Below are positions 11,804-19,792 of a stretch of DNA of 21,657 nucleotides, in pieces. Both the position numbers and the translations under genes were made by a program. Each line of letters begins with the position of its first letter. Position 1 is the stretch's first letter. The DNA comes from Pseudomonadota bacterium. GTDB taxonomy: Bacteria > Pseudomonadota > Gammaproteobacteria > Pseudomonadales > Halieaceae. The stretch spans positions 1 through 21,657 of the forward strand of contig JAUVBI010000017.1 in NCBI GenBank assembly GCA_030591305.1, written 5' to 3'. Below the pieces are notes generated by a model. The model had not been told where the DNA came from, searched no databases, and saw only the letters and a program-made list of their open reading frames with translations.

Positions 11804-13972
11804 ATGAAATTGTGTGTGCGGGCGGCCTCCACAGCAGTCGTCCTTTCAATTTGTGCGATGGCTCTGGCCTCCTGTAGCGAAGATCCCTGGAATGACCCCA
11901 ATCCCGCCAATCCCGAGGGTATGGTTACCTACCAGTCGGTTATGTCACCGGCCCCGCCCAAACACCTGGACCCGGTTATTTCCTACGCCTCGGATGAAAG
12001 CCTGTTTATAAGCCAGATCTATCAAGCCCCCCTGGGCTACCACTTTCTGAAGCGACCCTACGAACTGGTGCCTCTGGGGCTGGGCTCCCTGCCAGAAGTA
12101 GATTTTTTAGATACCGACGGCAATGTCATTGCCGAGGGAGCGGGCAACATCGCATTCACGCGATATACGTTGCATATTCGCGAAGATGAGCACTTCCAGC
12201 CCCACCCGGCCTTTGCCAAAAATGTGAGTGGACAAGCCCTGTACCTGTTCGACAATGCCGAGGATGGGGCCGCGTTCAAAACCCTTTCCGATTTTCCACA
12301 AACCGGTGCCAGGCCTGTACAGGCGAATGACTACGCTTACCAGATAAAACGTTTGGCAGATCCGGTTAACCTATCGCCCATGCTCAGCTTCATGTCCCAG
12401 TATATCGTCGGCATGAGTGAGCTCTCTGAGCAATTACAAGGTGTAGAGCGCAACGGGTGGTTAAACCTGGACAACTATTCAATGGCGGGGGTGGATGTTG
12501 TCGACTCACAGACACTGACCATCACGATTAAAGAGCGTTACCCGCAGTTTGTGTATTGGCTGGCCATGCACTTTTTTGCACCGGTAGCACCCGAAGTAGA
12601 CCAGTTTTACAAGAATCCGGGTTTTGCAGATCGCAACCTCACGCTGGACTGGTGGCCTGTGGGTAGCGGCCCCTTCATGATGGTAAAGAATGACCCTAAT
12701 ACCGAGATCATTTTGGAGAGAAATCCCAATTACAGGGAGGATTACTATCCCAGCGAGGGTGCCCCGGGCGATGCCGAGTTGGGCTTACTCGACGATGCGG
12801 GCAAGCGCTTACCCTTTATTGACAGGGCGGTTTATCGCTTGGAAAAAGAGGTGTTACCACTGTGGACCAAGTTTTTGCAGGGCTACTATGACCGGTCCGG
12901 CGAAGTACATGCCAATACCAACGGCTTTTTCGACCAGGCTTTTGTGGTAGGCCCCGACGGCCTGGAAGCTGCCCCCGAATTGGCTGATCACGGCATAACG
13001 GTCTCAGAGGCTGTAAAACCTTCCTTATATTATTACGGTTTTAATATGCGTGACCCTGTTATTGGTGGTTACACGGATGAGAGGCGCAAGCTGCGCAAGG
13101 CACTGCAGATCGCCTTTAATACCGAAGAATACCTCAATATCTTTTATAAAGGGAACGGGGTTGCCGCCCAGAGCCCCATTCCCCCGGGTATTCCCGGGAA
13201 CAAGGATGGTGAAGCGGGTATGAACCCTCAGGTCTACGATTGGGTAGACGGTGCCAGAAAACGTAAACCCATAGAGTACGCCAGGCAGTTGCTGGTGGAA
13301 GCGGGTTATCCGAATGGCAGGGATGCGCGCACCGGTGAGCCCCTGAAGATATTTATTGATGTCCAATCCCAGGCAATCAGTAACCCCATGATGAACTGGA
13401 TGGACAGACAGTTCTCCCAGATTGGTGTCCAGGTAGAGTATCGTCCTGCGGACTGGAACCGCACCCGGGAAAAATACCTTACCGGCAATACCCAGATATT
13501 TTCCCATGGCTGGTTGGCAGATTACCCCGATCCCGAAAATTTCCTGTTTTTATTGTACGGTCCTGAGAGCCCTCTGGAATGCAAGTGTGATGGCGCCAAC
13601 AATGCGAACTACGCCAGCGAGGCGTATGACGAGGCATTTCGCGCTATGCGGGTGCTTCCTCCTGGGGAAGAGCGGGACAAGGAAGTCGCAAAAATGGTGA
13701 AACTGTTCCAGGATGATGCTGTCTGGCTGTACGCCTTCACGCCCAAGGAAATATATTTGAACAACGCCTGGGTATACAACACAAAGCGACACGGTATCGA
13801 CAAGGGGACCTTGAAATATATCCGCCTCGATACCCAATTGCGTGATGAAAAGCGAGCGCAATGGAATCAACCGGTAACCTGGCCGCTGTATGTCGGCGTG
13901 TTGCTCAGTCTCTGCATGGTGGTGCCCGGTATTATCGCTTACAGGCGCCGTCAAAATGCGACTGCCCGCTAG
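11804..13972 (+). CDS. Peptide ABC transporter substrate-binding lipoprotein with C-terminal membrane helix
   Basis: This is the extracytoplasmic binding protein of the importer encoded by the next three genes (SBP family 5, DppA/OppA/YejA type). Residues 1-24 are a lipoprotein signal peptide with lipobox LASC, so Cys24 should be lipidated; Ser follows at +2. Family hallmarks include DWWPVGSGPFMMVKND near 285-300, ILERNPNYREDYYP, SLYYYGFNMRDPVIGG with the following RRKLRKALQIAFN, and WLADYPDPENFLFLLYGP near 567-584. At 722 residues it is longer than the usual 500-610. The extra length includes a C-terminal hydrophobic helix (about 694-713, WPLYVGVLLSLCMVVPGIIA) ending in a positive tail YRRRQNATAR, which would anchor the C-terminus in the inner membrane. 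The Shine-Dalgarno sequence is weak, but the start is fixed by the signal peptide. Confidence 0.92.
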   Translation: MKLCVRAASTAVVLSICAMALASCSEDPWNDPNPANPEGMVTYQSVMSPAPPKHLDPVISYASDESLFISQIYQAPLGYHFLKRPYELVPLGLGSLPEVDFLDTDGNVIAEGAGNIAFTRYTLHIREDEHFQPHPAFAKNVSGQALYLFDNAEDGAAFKTLSDFPQTGARPVQANDYAYQIKRLADPVNLSPMLSFMSQYIVGMSELSEQLQGVERNGWLNLDNYSMAGVDVVDSQTLTITIKERYPQFVYWLAMHFFAPVAPEVDQFYKNPGFADRNLTLDWWPVGSGPFMMVKNDPNTEIILERNPNYREDYYPSEGAPGDAELGLLDDAGKRLPFIDRAVYRLEKEVLPLWTKFLQGYYDRSGEVHANTNGFFDQAFVVGPDGLEAAPELADHGITVSEAVKPSLYYYGFNMRDPVIGGYTDERRKLRKALQIAFNTEEYLNIFYKGNGVAAQSPIPPGIPGNKDGEAGMNPQVYDWVDGARKRKPIEYARQLLVEAGYPNGRDARTGEPLKIFIDVQSQAISNPMMNWMDRQFSQIGVQVEYRPADWNRTREKYLTGNTQIFSHGWLADYPDPENFLFLLYGPESPLECKCDGANNANYASEAYDEAFRAMRVLPPGEERDKEVAKMVKLFQDDAVWLYAFTPKEIYLNNAWVYNTKRHGIDKGTLKYIRLDTQLRDEKRAQWNQPVTWPLYVGVLLSLCMVVPGIIAYRRRQNATAR

Positions 13973-14007
13973 TTTTATAGCCAAAGAATAAAAAGGAAAA
14001 GAATCAT

Positions 14008-14985
14008 ATGTTTGCTTACATAATTAGACGGCTGCTCTATGCGATCCCAATTTTAATCGGTGTTAATTTACTGACCTTCACACTCTTTTTTGTGGTGAAC
14101 TCCCCGGACGATATGGCAGTGTCCCAACTGGGGGCTAAATATGTAACGCCTGAAGCTATTGCCAATTGGAAAGAGAAAAACGGCTACGACAAACCGCTGT
14201 TCCTGAATTCTGATGCGGATGGTGTTGCCGCTGTTACCGATACAATATTTTTCACCAAATCCATTAAGCTGTTTGCCTTCGAATTTGGTCGCTCCGAGAG
14301 TGGCCGAAATATCACTTCCGATATCTCGATAAGAATGTGGCCCAGTCTGGCGGTAGCTCTGCCTACCTTCGTTATTGGTATATGGGTAAACATCTGCGTG
14401 GCCCTGATGGTAGTGATGTTTCACGCCACCCGTCTGGACAGGTGGACGGTGTTTGTGTTCGTGGGCCTGATGTCCATCTCCTATTTGTTTTACATCATTG
14501 GTGGTCAGTACATGGTAGCCAAGACCTGGCGCCTGGTACCTATTTCAGGGTTTGATGCCCAGGGGCAGGTATGGAAGTTCCTGATATTGCCGGTAGTGGT
14601 TGGTGTAATAGCAGGCATTGGTGCCGGGGCACGTTGGTATCGTACGCTGTTTCTGGAGGAGGCCAATCAGGACTATGTGCGCACCGCCCGGGCCAAGGGT
14701 TGTAGTGAGATCAGTATTTTATTTAAGCATATTTTGCCCAATGCGCTGATTCCCATTCTCACGGGGGTTGTGGTTTTAATCCCCACCTTATTTATGGGCA
14801 GCCTGCTTATTGAATCCTTTTTTGGTATTCCAGGGTTGGGGAGTTATATGCTGGATGCTATTCGTTCCCAGGACTTTGCCATTGTTCGCAGCATGGTTTT
14901 CATTGGCTCAATTTTGTATATCACCGGTCTTCTTCTCACCGATATTTCGTATACCTGGGCCGACCCCCGGGTTCGACTGAGTTAA
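14008..14985 (+). CDS. Peptide ABC transporter permease, OppB/DppB/YejB type
   Basis: The 325-residue protein is the first integral membrane subunit of the importer. The N-terminus has the OppB signature (YIIRRLLYAIPILIGVNLLT, then FTLFFVVNSPDDM). The cytoplasmic EAA-like loop that contacts the ATPase is at about 224-250 (RTARAKGCSEISILFKHILP). The C-terminal SLLIESFFGIPGLGSYMLDA is also typical. About six membrane helices are visible, with a soluble segment at about 31-105 that is longer and more polar than the compact form. AAGGA lies 9-10 bases before the ATG. It is 35 bp behind the binding-protein gene and 13 bp ahead of the next permease gene, so the cluster is one operon. Confidence 0.93.
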   Translation: MFAYIIRRLLYAIPILIGVNLLTFTLFFVVNSPDDMAVSQLGAKYVTPEAIANWKEKNGYDKPLFLNSDADGVAAVTDTIFFTKSIKLFAFEFGRSESGRNITSDISIRMWPSLAVALPTFVIGIWVNICVALMVVMFHATRLDRWTVFVFVGLMSISYLFYIIGGQYMVAKTWRLVPISGFDAQGQVWKFLILPVVVGVIAGIGAGARWYRTLFLEEANQDYVRTARAKGCSEISILFKHILPNALIPILTGVVVLIPTLFMGSLLIESFFGIPGLGSYMLDAIRSQDFAIVRSMVFIGSILYITGLLLTDISYTWADPRVRLS

Positions 14986-14998
14986 GGGGACAGCACTG

Positions 14999-16369
14999 AT
15001 GAAACCGATATTACTCTGGTCAGATGGCCTGATTTTCATGCTGGTGATCGCCCTCGTTATTTTCTTTTACAAGCTGCGTGAAGACCCCCTGACAAGAGAA
15101 CGCTGGGCGCAAGTGTTTTCTTCCAAGCTTGGTATGGTGGCCTTTACCGTTATTCTCACCTATGTGGGGATTGCCTTGTTAGACAGCCTACATTTTCGCA
15201 GGGCTCTGGAAGCGCCTGAAGGTGTCCAGACAGAGGAGATTTTTTACGACAATAAGGTCACCAGTATTTTTGATGTTCTCACTGGAGGAATGGGCGAGCG
15301 TTTTGAGCGAACCTATTCGGCACCTTTTGCACTGTTATCCTTTGAAAAGAAGAATATGAAAGACGATCAGGGCAGGGATGTGCGAGCTTTCCCGGCCCTT
15401 AAATATGCCGGACTAGATTTGGAAGACCCCGCAGATAAGTGGTCGGATGTCATGGCCAAGAGTGTCGTGCCGCTGGCGCTGGGGTTACTGTTCTCGGGAC
15501 TGTTAATTGGGGTGCAGTGGTTGTTTCTGGGACGGGGACTATTTCCCTGGCATGTTTCCTGGATTACCCAGACCATTATTATTTGTACCGGTTTTTGGTT
15601 GGTCGACATTAGTCATCATTATCATGTGTTGGGTACAGATAAAGGCGGTACAGATGTCCTGTTCCAGAGTTTAAAGGGAATACGTACTGGAGTATTGTTG
15701 GGTACTCTGGCGACACTGATTATGTTGCCTATTGCGGTTACCCTGGGAATAACGGCGGGCTACTTTAAAGGCTGGGTAGATGATGTTGTGCAGTATCTCT
15801 ATACAACGCTCAGTTCTATCCCCGGCATTTTACTCATCGCCGCCTCGGTGCTTTTATTCCAGGTATATATCGACCTCAACCCCGACTTCTTCTCCATAGG
15901 CATGGAAAAAGCAGACGCCCGGTTTGTGGCATTGTGCTTCATATTGGGCGTCACCAGTTGGTCAACGTTATGCCGATTGATACGGGCAGAGACACTTAAA
16001 ATAAGCCAGTTGGGTTATGTGCAGGCTGCCCACGCATTTGGTGTCAGTCACACGCGCATCCTAGGCAGGCATATTCTGCCCAACCTGGTACATATTATTC
16101 TTATTACCTTTGTGTTGGACTTTAGCGCCCTGATTTTGGCCGAGGCGGTGCTGTCCTATATTGGCGTGGGCATAGACCCCTCTATGGGAAGTTGGGGCAA
16201 TATGATTAATGGTGCCCGGGCGGAGTTGTCCCGTGAGCCCGCCATATGGTGGACGCTTACCGGGGCATTCTTTTTTATGTTTGTCATCGTTCTGGCGGCC
16301 AACCTCTTTTCAGATCTGGTGCGAGACGCCTTTGATCCGCGAACCCGCCTGGGAGGAGATGAAGCATGA
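14999..16369 (+). CDS. Peptide ABC transporter permease, OppC/DppC/YejE type, with long N-terminal extension
   Basis: This is the second integral membrane subunit of the importer. Residues from about 210 on form a standard OppC core: HVLGTDKGGTDVLFQSLKGI near 209-228, then the EAA-like loop QAAHAFGVSHTRILGRHILP near 341-360, and SYIGVGIDPSMGSWGNMI near 387-404. At 456 residues it is 100-150 longer than usual. The extra N-terminal part carries hydrophobic segments near 7-24, 45-63, 155-175 and 186-206, with a polar region (70-150) between them that is probably periplasmic. YejE-type permeases also have such an insertion, though generally a shorter one. AAGGGGA lies 7-8 bases before the ATG. 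The stop overlaps the ATPase start as ATGA. Confidence 0.92.
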   Translation: MKPILLWSDGLIFMLVIALVIFFYKLREDPLTRERWAQVFSSKLGMVAFTVILTYVGIALLDSLHFRRALEAPEGVQTEEIFYDNKVTSIFDVLTGGMGERFERTYSAPFALLSFEKKNMKDDQGRDVRAFPALKYAGLDLEDPADKWSDVMAKSVVPLALGLLFSGLLIGVQWLFLGRGLFPWHVSWITQTIIICTGFWLVDISHHYHVLGTDKGGTDVLFQSLKGIRTGVLLGTLATLIMLPIAVTLGITAGYFKGWVDDVVQYLYTTLSSIPGILLIAASVLLFQVYIDLNPDFFSIGMEKADARFVALCFILGVTSWSTLCRLIRAETLKISQLGYVQAAHAFGVSHTRILGRHILPNLVHIILITFVLDFSALILAEAVLSYIGVGIDPSMGSWGNMINGARAELSREPAIWWTLTGAFFFMFVIVLAANLFSDLVRDAFDPRTRLGGDEA

Positions 16370-17967
16370 ATAATATGCGCATGCGTATTACCGACCTGGA
16401 AGTGACTCTGGCGGGTACCGACACCAAGATCATCAAGAATGTAAGCTTTGAACTACAGTCCGGGAAAATTTTTGCCCTGGTTGGAGAGTCGGGCAGTGGC
16501 AAATCTGTAACCTCCATGGCGGCGATGCGATTACTTCCCGACGCTTTAAAGATAACCTCCGGCTCGGTGGAGGCCATGGGGCAGGATCTGTTCGCGCTCC
16601 CTGAGTCTCGAATGCAGGAAGTTCGCGGGCATAAAGTGGCGATGATATTCCAGAATGCCATGACGGCCCTGAACCCGGTGCAAACGGTGGGTAAGCAGGT
16701 GGCAGAAACCCTGAAGTTGCACACAGCGCTACGCGGTTCAAGCTTGCGCCGCAGAGTGGTGGAGCTTTTTAACGAGGTAGGTATTCCCGAGGCCGACTCT
16801 CGCTTTGACTTTTATCCCCACGAATTATCCGGGGGCCAACAGCAGCGCATTATGATTTCGATGGCGCTGGCGTGTGAGCCGGAAGTGTTAATTGCCGACG
16901 AGCCCACTACCGCCCTGGATGTCACCATTCAGGAACAGGTGCTCGAGTTAATTCAGGAGCTGACGAAATCTCGCCAGCTGGCTGTATTGTTGATTACCCA
17001 TGATATGGGTGTTGTACGCCATGTGGCCGATGAAGTCGCCGTCATGTATCAGGGCGAAATTATCGAGCAGGCGTCTGTCCACGATTTTTTCCACAACCCG
17101 CAACAGGACTATAGCAAGCGCTTGATTGACGCCCTGCCAGACCTGACCAAGTTCCATCATGAGCGGGCCCAGGAGCCGCTGTTAGAGCTCAAGGATGTGA
17201 AGGTTCATTTTCCCATTCGCAAAGGTGTGCTGCAGCGCGTGGTTGATTACACCAGGGCAGTAGACGGCGTGTCTCTGAACATTGGCCGCGCCGAAACCTA
17301 CGCACTGGTAGGGGAGTCGGGCAGTGGCAAGTCGACCCTGGGTCGGGCCATTCTCAACCTGGAGGAGATCGCCGGCGGTGAAATCACCTTTAAGGGCGAG
17401 GCGATACAGGGTATATCCCGCAGTAAAATGCTGCCTTATCGTAAAAAAATTCAGGTTATTTTCCAGAACCCATACTCCTCCATGAACCCGAGAATGACGG
17501 TGGGTGAAATTATTTCTGAGGGAATGATCAGTCTGGGCCTTGGTTTGTCGGCGTCTGAGAGGCAAGAGAAAACGGCGTTACTGTTGGACCGGGTACAGCT
17601 CTCGGCAGAATTCAGTTCGCGCTACCCCCATGAATTGTCTGGCGGCCAGTTGCAACGGGTGGCCATTGCCAGGGCTCTGGCAGTGGAGCCGGAATTGATT
17701 GTCTGCGACGAGCCCACCAGCGCACTGGATGTGTCTATTCGCGCGGAGGTGCTGGATTTACTACAGGAGCTACAGCGCGAGTTCGGCGTATCCTATCTTT
17801 TTATTACCCACGATTTGTCTATCGTGCCGACACTGGCTCACCATGTGGGTGTGATGCAGGCGGGCAAAATTGTGGAGCAGGGCAGTGCTGAACAAATTCT
17901 CACCAACCCGCAACACCCTTATACCAAAGCTTTATTGGCATCCGTACCGCGTATTGATGAGGATTAG
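16366..17967 (+). CDS. Fused double ATPase of the peptide ABC importer (OppD-OppF / YejF type)
   Basis: The 533-residue protein contains two complete ABC cassettes that power the importer from the cytoplasmic side. The first has Walker A GESGSGKS (40-47), signature LSGGQ (154-158), Walker B VLIADEP (174-180) and switch H212. The second has Walker A GESGSGKS (316-323), LSGGQ (424-428), LIVCDEP (444-450) and H482. Both catalytic glutamates are present, so both sites look active. HNPQQDYSKRLIDALP (243-258) and TNPQHPYTKALLASVP (513-528) are the OppD/OppF C-terminal motifs. A fused ATPase next to one long permease matches the YejABEF layout, not the Dpp layout with two separate ATPases. The start ATG overlaps the permease stop by 4 bp; an alternative ATG is at 16375. 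Confidence 0.95.
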   Translation: MNNMRMRITDLEVTLAGTDTKIIKNVSFELQSGKIFALVGESGSGKSVTSMAAMRLLPDALKITSGSVEAMGQDLFALPESRMQEVRGHKVAMIFQNAMTALNPVQTVGKQVAETLKLHTALRGSSLRRRVVELFNEVGIPEADSRFDFYPHELSGGQQQRIMISMALACEPEVLIADEPTTALDVTIQEQVLELIQELTKSRQLAVLLITHDMGVVRHVADEVAVMYQGEIIEQASVHDFFHNPQQDYSKRLIDALPDLTKFHHERAQEPLLELKDVKVHFPIRKGVLQRVVDYTRAVDGVSLNIGRAETYALVGESGSGKSTLGRAILNLEEIAGGEITFKGEAIQGISRSKMLPYRKKIQVIFQNPYSSMNPRMTVGEIISEGMISLGLGLSASERQEKTALLLDRVQLSAEFSSRYPHELSGGQLQRVAIARALAVEPELIVCDEPTSALDVSIRAEVLDLLQELQREFGVSYLFITHDLSIVPTLAHHVGVMQAGKIVEQGSAEQILTNPQHPYTKALLASVPRIDED

Positions 17968-17998
17968 CCAATAAGCTCTAATGTGGCTAGGCTGTTAT

Positions 17999-18030
17999 AC
18001 AGGCCCCAGCCTGTCTGTATTCATTTTCGT
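17999..18030 (+). terminator. Weak candidate terminator after the ABC importer operon
   Basis: A perfect 6-bp stem, ACAGGC-CCCA-GCCTGT (17999-18014), lies about 32 bases after the ATPase stop. It is followed on the + strand by a T-rich but interrupted stretch (CTGTATTCATTTTCGTTT). The stem is short and there is no solid U-run, so efficiency is doubtful. The convergent small gene ends immediately beyond it. Confidence 0.35.
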
Positions 18031-18300
18031 TTACCCTTTTCTGATTGAGTCGTAGCTGTGCCACTGGCCGTCTTTCTGGTAGAAGTTGTATTCTTCTGCA
18101 CATAACTCTGCCGGGCTGCCAATGACATTTCCCGTGGCGCCGGCGTTGTAATTTTTGCCTTTCATGCACAGGGACATTTTTTCATTGTTTTCTTGTAGTT
18201 CCCTGTTGTATCCCGATATATTGCTGTCCTGGTAGGGACCGCTCCAGTACCAGTAGGCAGCGGCGATAATTGCGCCATATAAGATTAGTTTTCCCAGCAT
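18031..18300 (-). CDS. Small single-helix membrane protein, function unknown
   Basis: I do not recognise this 89-residue protein. Residues 3-19 form one membrane helix or uncleaved signal anchor (GKLILYGAIIAAAYWYW). The remainder is polar and, given the short basic N-terminus (MLGK), probably periplasmic. It holds two cysteines (C45 in LCMKGKN, C67 in AELCAEEYNFY) that could form a disulfide, and it is rich in Tyr, Asn and Trp. AGGGGA lies 7 bases before the ATG, which favours a real gene. It is divergent from the flavoenzyme gene across an 89-bp spacer and convergent with the ABC operon. The CMKGKNY...ELCAEEYNFYQKDGQW pattern looks like a conserved periplasmic module, but I cannot name one. 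Confidence 0.7.
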   Translation of the reverse strand: MLGKLILYGAIIAAAYWYWSGPYQDSNISGYNRELQENNEKMSLCMKGKNYNAGATGNVIGSPAELCAEEYNFYQKDGQWHSYDSIRKG

Positions 18301-18389
18301 TCTGGTGTCCCCTGATTATCATTTTTCGGCTATAGTAACACCATGGCAATTGGGTAAGTAATAATGACGTTAAACCGATGGAGAGTTAA

Positions 18390-19763
18390 ATGGCAGTGTT
18401 AGACAGTACTCTGGAGTCTCTCACCCAGTTATTGGGTGAAAAAGGTATTCGGCGTGAAGCCGACGATTTTCTACCGGAAATTATCCTGAAACCGAATTCC
18501 ACCGAGCAGGTCTCTGGTATTCTGAAAATCTGTCACGCTGCCGGGCAAGCCATTATCCCCATTGGTGGCAAGAGCGGCCTGACCCAGGCTATTCACAAGA
18601 CAGGCGACGAACTGGGCCTGTCACTGGAGCGCATGAATACCATTGAGGAGATTGATGTTCATAACAGAACCATGACGGTTCAAGCGGGCTGCATACTGCA
18701 AACTGCAGGCGAGGCCACAGAAGAGGAGGGCCTGTTGTTACCGTTGGACCTGGGCGCCAGGGGGTCGGCGACCATAGGCGGCACTGTGGCGACAAATGCG
18801 GGTGGCAACCGGGTAATTCGCTACGGCATGATGCGCGACATGGTGTTGGGCCTGGAAGTTGTATTGGCTGACGGTACCATCGTGAATTCCATGAATAAGA
18901 TGATCAAAAATAACACCGGCTATGACTTGAAGCAGATGTTTATCGGCGCCGAGGGTACCCTGGGTGTGATTACCCGGGCGGTGATTCGCTTGCGCGCCCT
19001 GCCCAGGAGCCAGAATACCGCCCTGCTTGCCGTGTCGGAATTTCCCGCACTCATCAAGCTGTTACATTACCTGGACGGCCATGCCGGTGGTGCCTTGTCG
19101 GCCTATGAAGTGATGTGGCCCGAATACTATGAGTATATTACCCGTGAGGGCTCGAACCACACACCACCACTGCCACACGGCAGCCGATACTATGTGCTTG
19201 TTGAGACACTGGGTTCCGATATCGACGCCGATGCGGAGAGTTTTGAGAACATGCTGGGCCAGGCCATGGAGGAGGAACTATTTGAAGATGCAGTGTTAGC
19301 GAAATCCCAGTCTGAGCGCAATGCCATTTGGGAGGTCAGGGATGATGTGATGGAGTTGTTCAGTCTTGGCCCCATGATTCCCTATGATATCAGTGTCACG
19401 CTGGATAATATGGAGGCCTTTGTCGATGAGGTCCAAGCGGGGATGAAGGCATTTGATGATCCTATCTGTGTTATCTTCGGTCATCTGGGTGATTGCAATT
19501 TGCATATAATATTAGGAACTAAACAGCCTGAAGCGTTTGACCCCCATGCTCAGGAGGAACTGCTCTACACTATTGTGGGTCGCTACGGGGGTTCGGTTTC
19601 TGCAGAACACGGTATCGGGCTTGCCAAACGGGAGCATTTACACTGTAGTCGCAATCAGGATGAATTGGCACTGATGTGCCGCATGAAACAGATGATGGAT
19701 CCTAAAAATATTCTTAACCCCAATAAAATATTGGCGGCAGACTTTGTCTCCGCCAACGCATAG
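18390..19763 (+). CDS. FAD-binding 2-hydroxyacid dehydrogenase (GlcD / D-lactate / D-2-hydroxyglutarate dehydrogenase family)
   Basis: The 457-residue protein is a VAO-type flavoenzyme that should oxidise a D-2-hydroxyacid to a 2-oxoacid with electrons passed to a quinone or another acceptor. FAD-binding PCMH-domain motifs are IIPIGGKSGLTQ (55-66), GARGSATIGGTVATNAGGN (122-140) with RYGMMRDMVLGLEV after it, and GYDLKQMFIGAEGTLGVIT (177-195). The C-terminal FAD-oxidase domain has FGHLGDCNLHI (363-373) and SAEHGIG (404-410), whose histidines and glutamate sit at the substrate and metal site. The exact substrate cannot be read from sequence: D-lactate, glycolate and D-2-hydroxyglutarate are all possible. 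The ATG follows GGAGAG at good spacing. It is 29 bp upstream of a ThDP enzyme, which suggests a two-step pathway. It lacks the iron-sulfur C-terminal domain found in some relatives. Confidence 0.9.
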   Translation: MAVLDSTLESLTQLLGEKGIRREADDFLPEIILKPNSTEQVSGILKICHAAGQAIIPIGGKSGLTQAIHKTGDELGLSLERMNTIEEIDVHNRTMTVQAGCILQTAGEATEEEGLLLPLDLGARGSATIGGTVATNAGGNRVIRYGMMRDMVLGLEVVLADGTIVNSMNKMIKNNTGYDLKQMFIGAEGTLGVITRAVIRLRALPRSQNTALLAVSEFPALIKLLHYLDGHAGGALSAYEVMWPEYYEYITREGSNHTPPLPHGSRYYVLVETLGSDIDADAESFENMLGQAMEEELFEDAVLAKSQSERNAIWEVRDDVMELFSLGPMIPYDISVTLDNMEAFVDEVQAGMKAFDDPICVIFGHLGDCNLHIILGTKQPEAFDPHAQEELLYTIVGRYGGSVSAEHGIGLAKREHLHCSRNQDELALMCRMKQMMDPKNILNPNKILAADFVSANA

Positions 19764-19792
19764 ACAATGATAATACTTCGGAGAATATCAAC

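Noticed and set aside
13025..13507. A 160-residue - strand ORF inside the binding-protein gene
   Set aside because: It lies wholly opposite well-supported SBP family 5 coding sequence and has no motif of its own.
18301..18389. TATAGT at 18331-18336 as a -10 for the flavoenzyme gene
   Set aside because: No reasonable -35 hexamer is found 16-18 bases upstream; it was not listed as a promoter.
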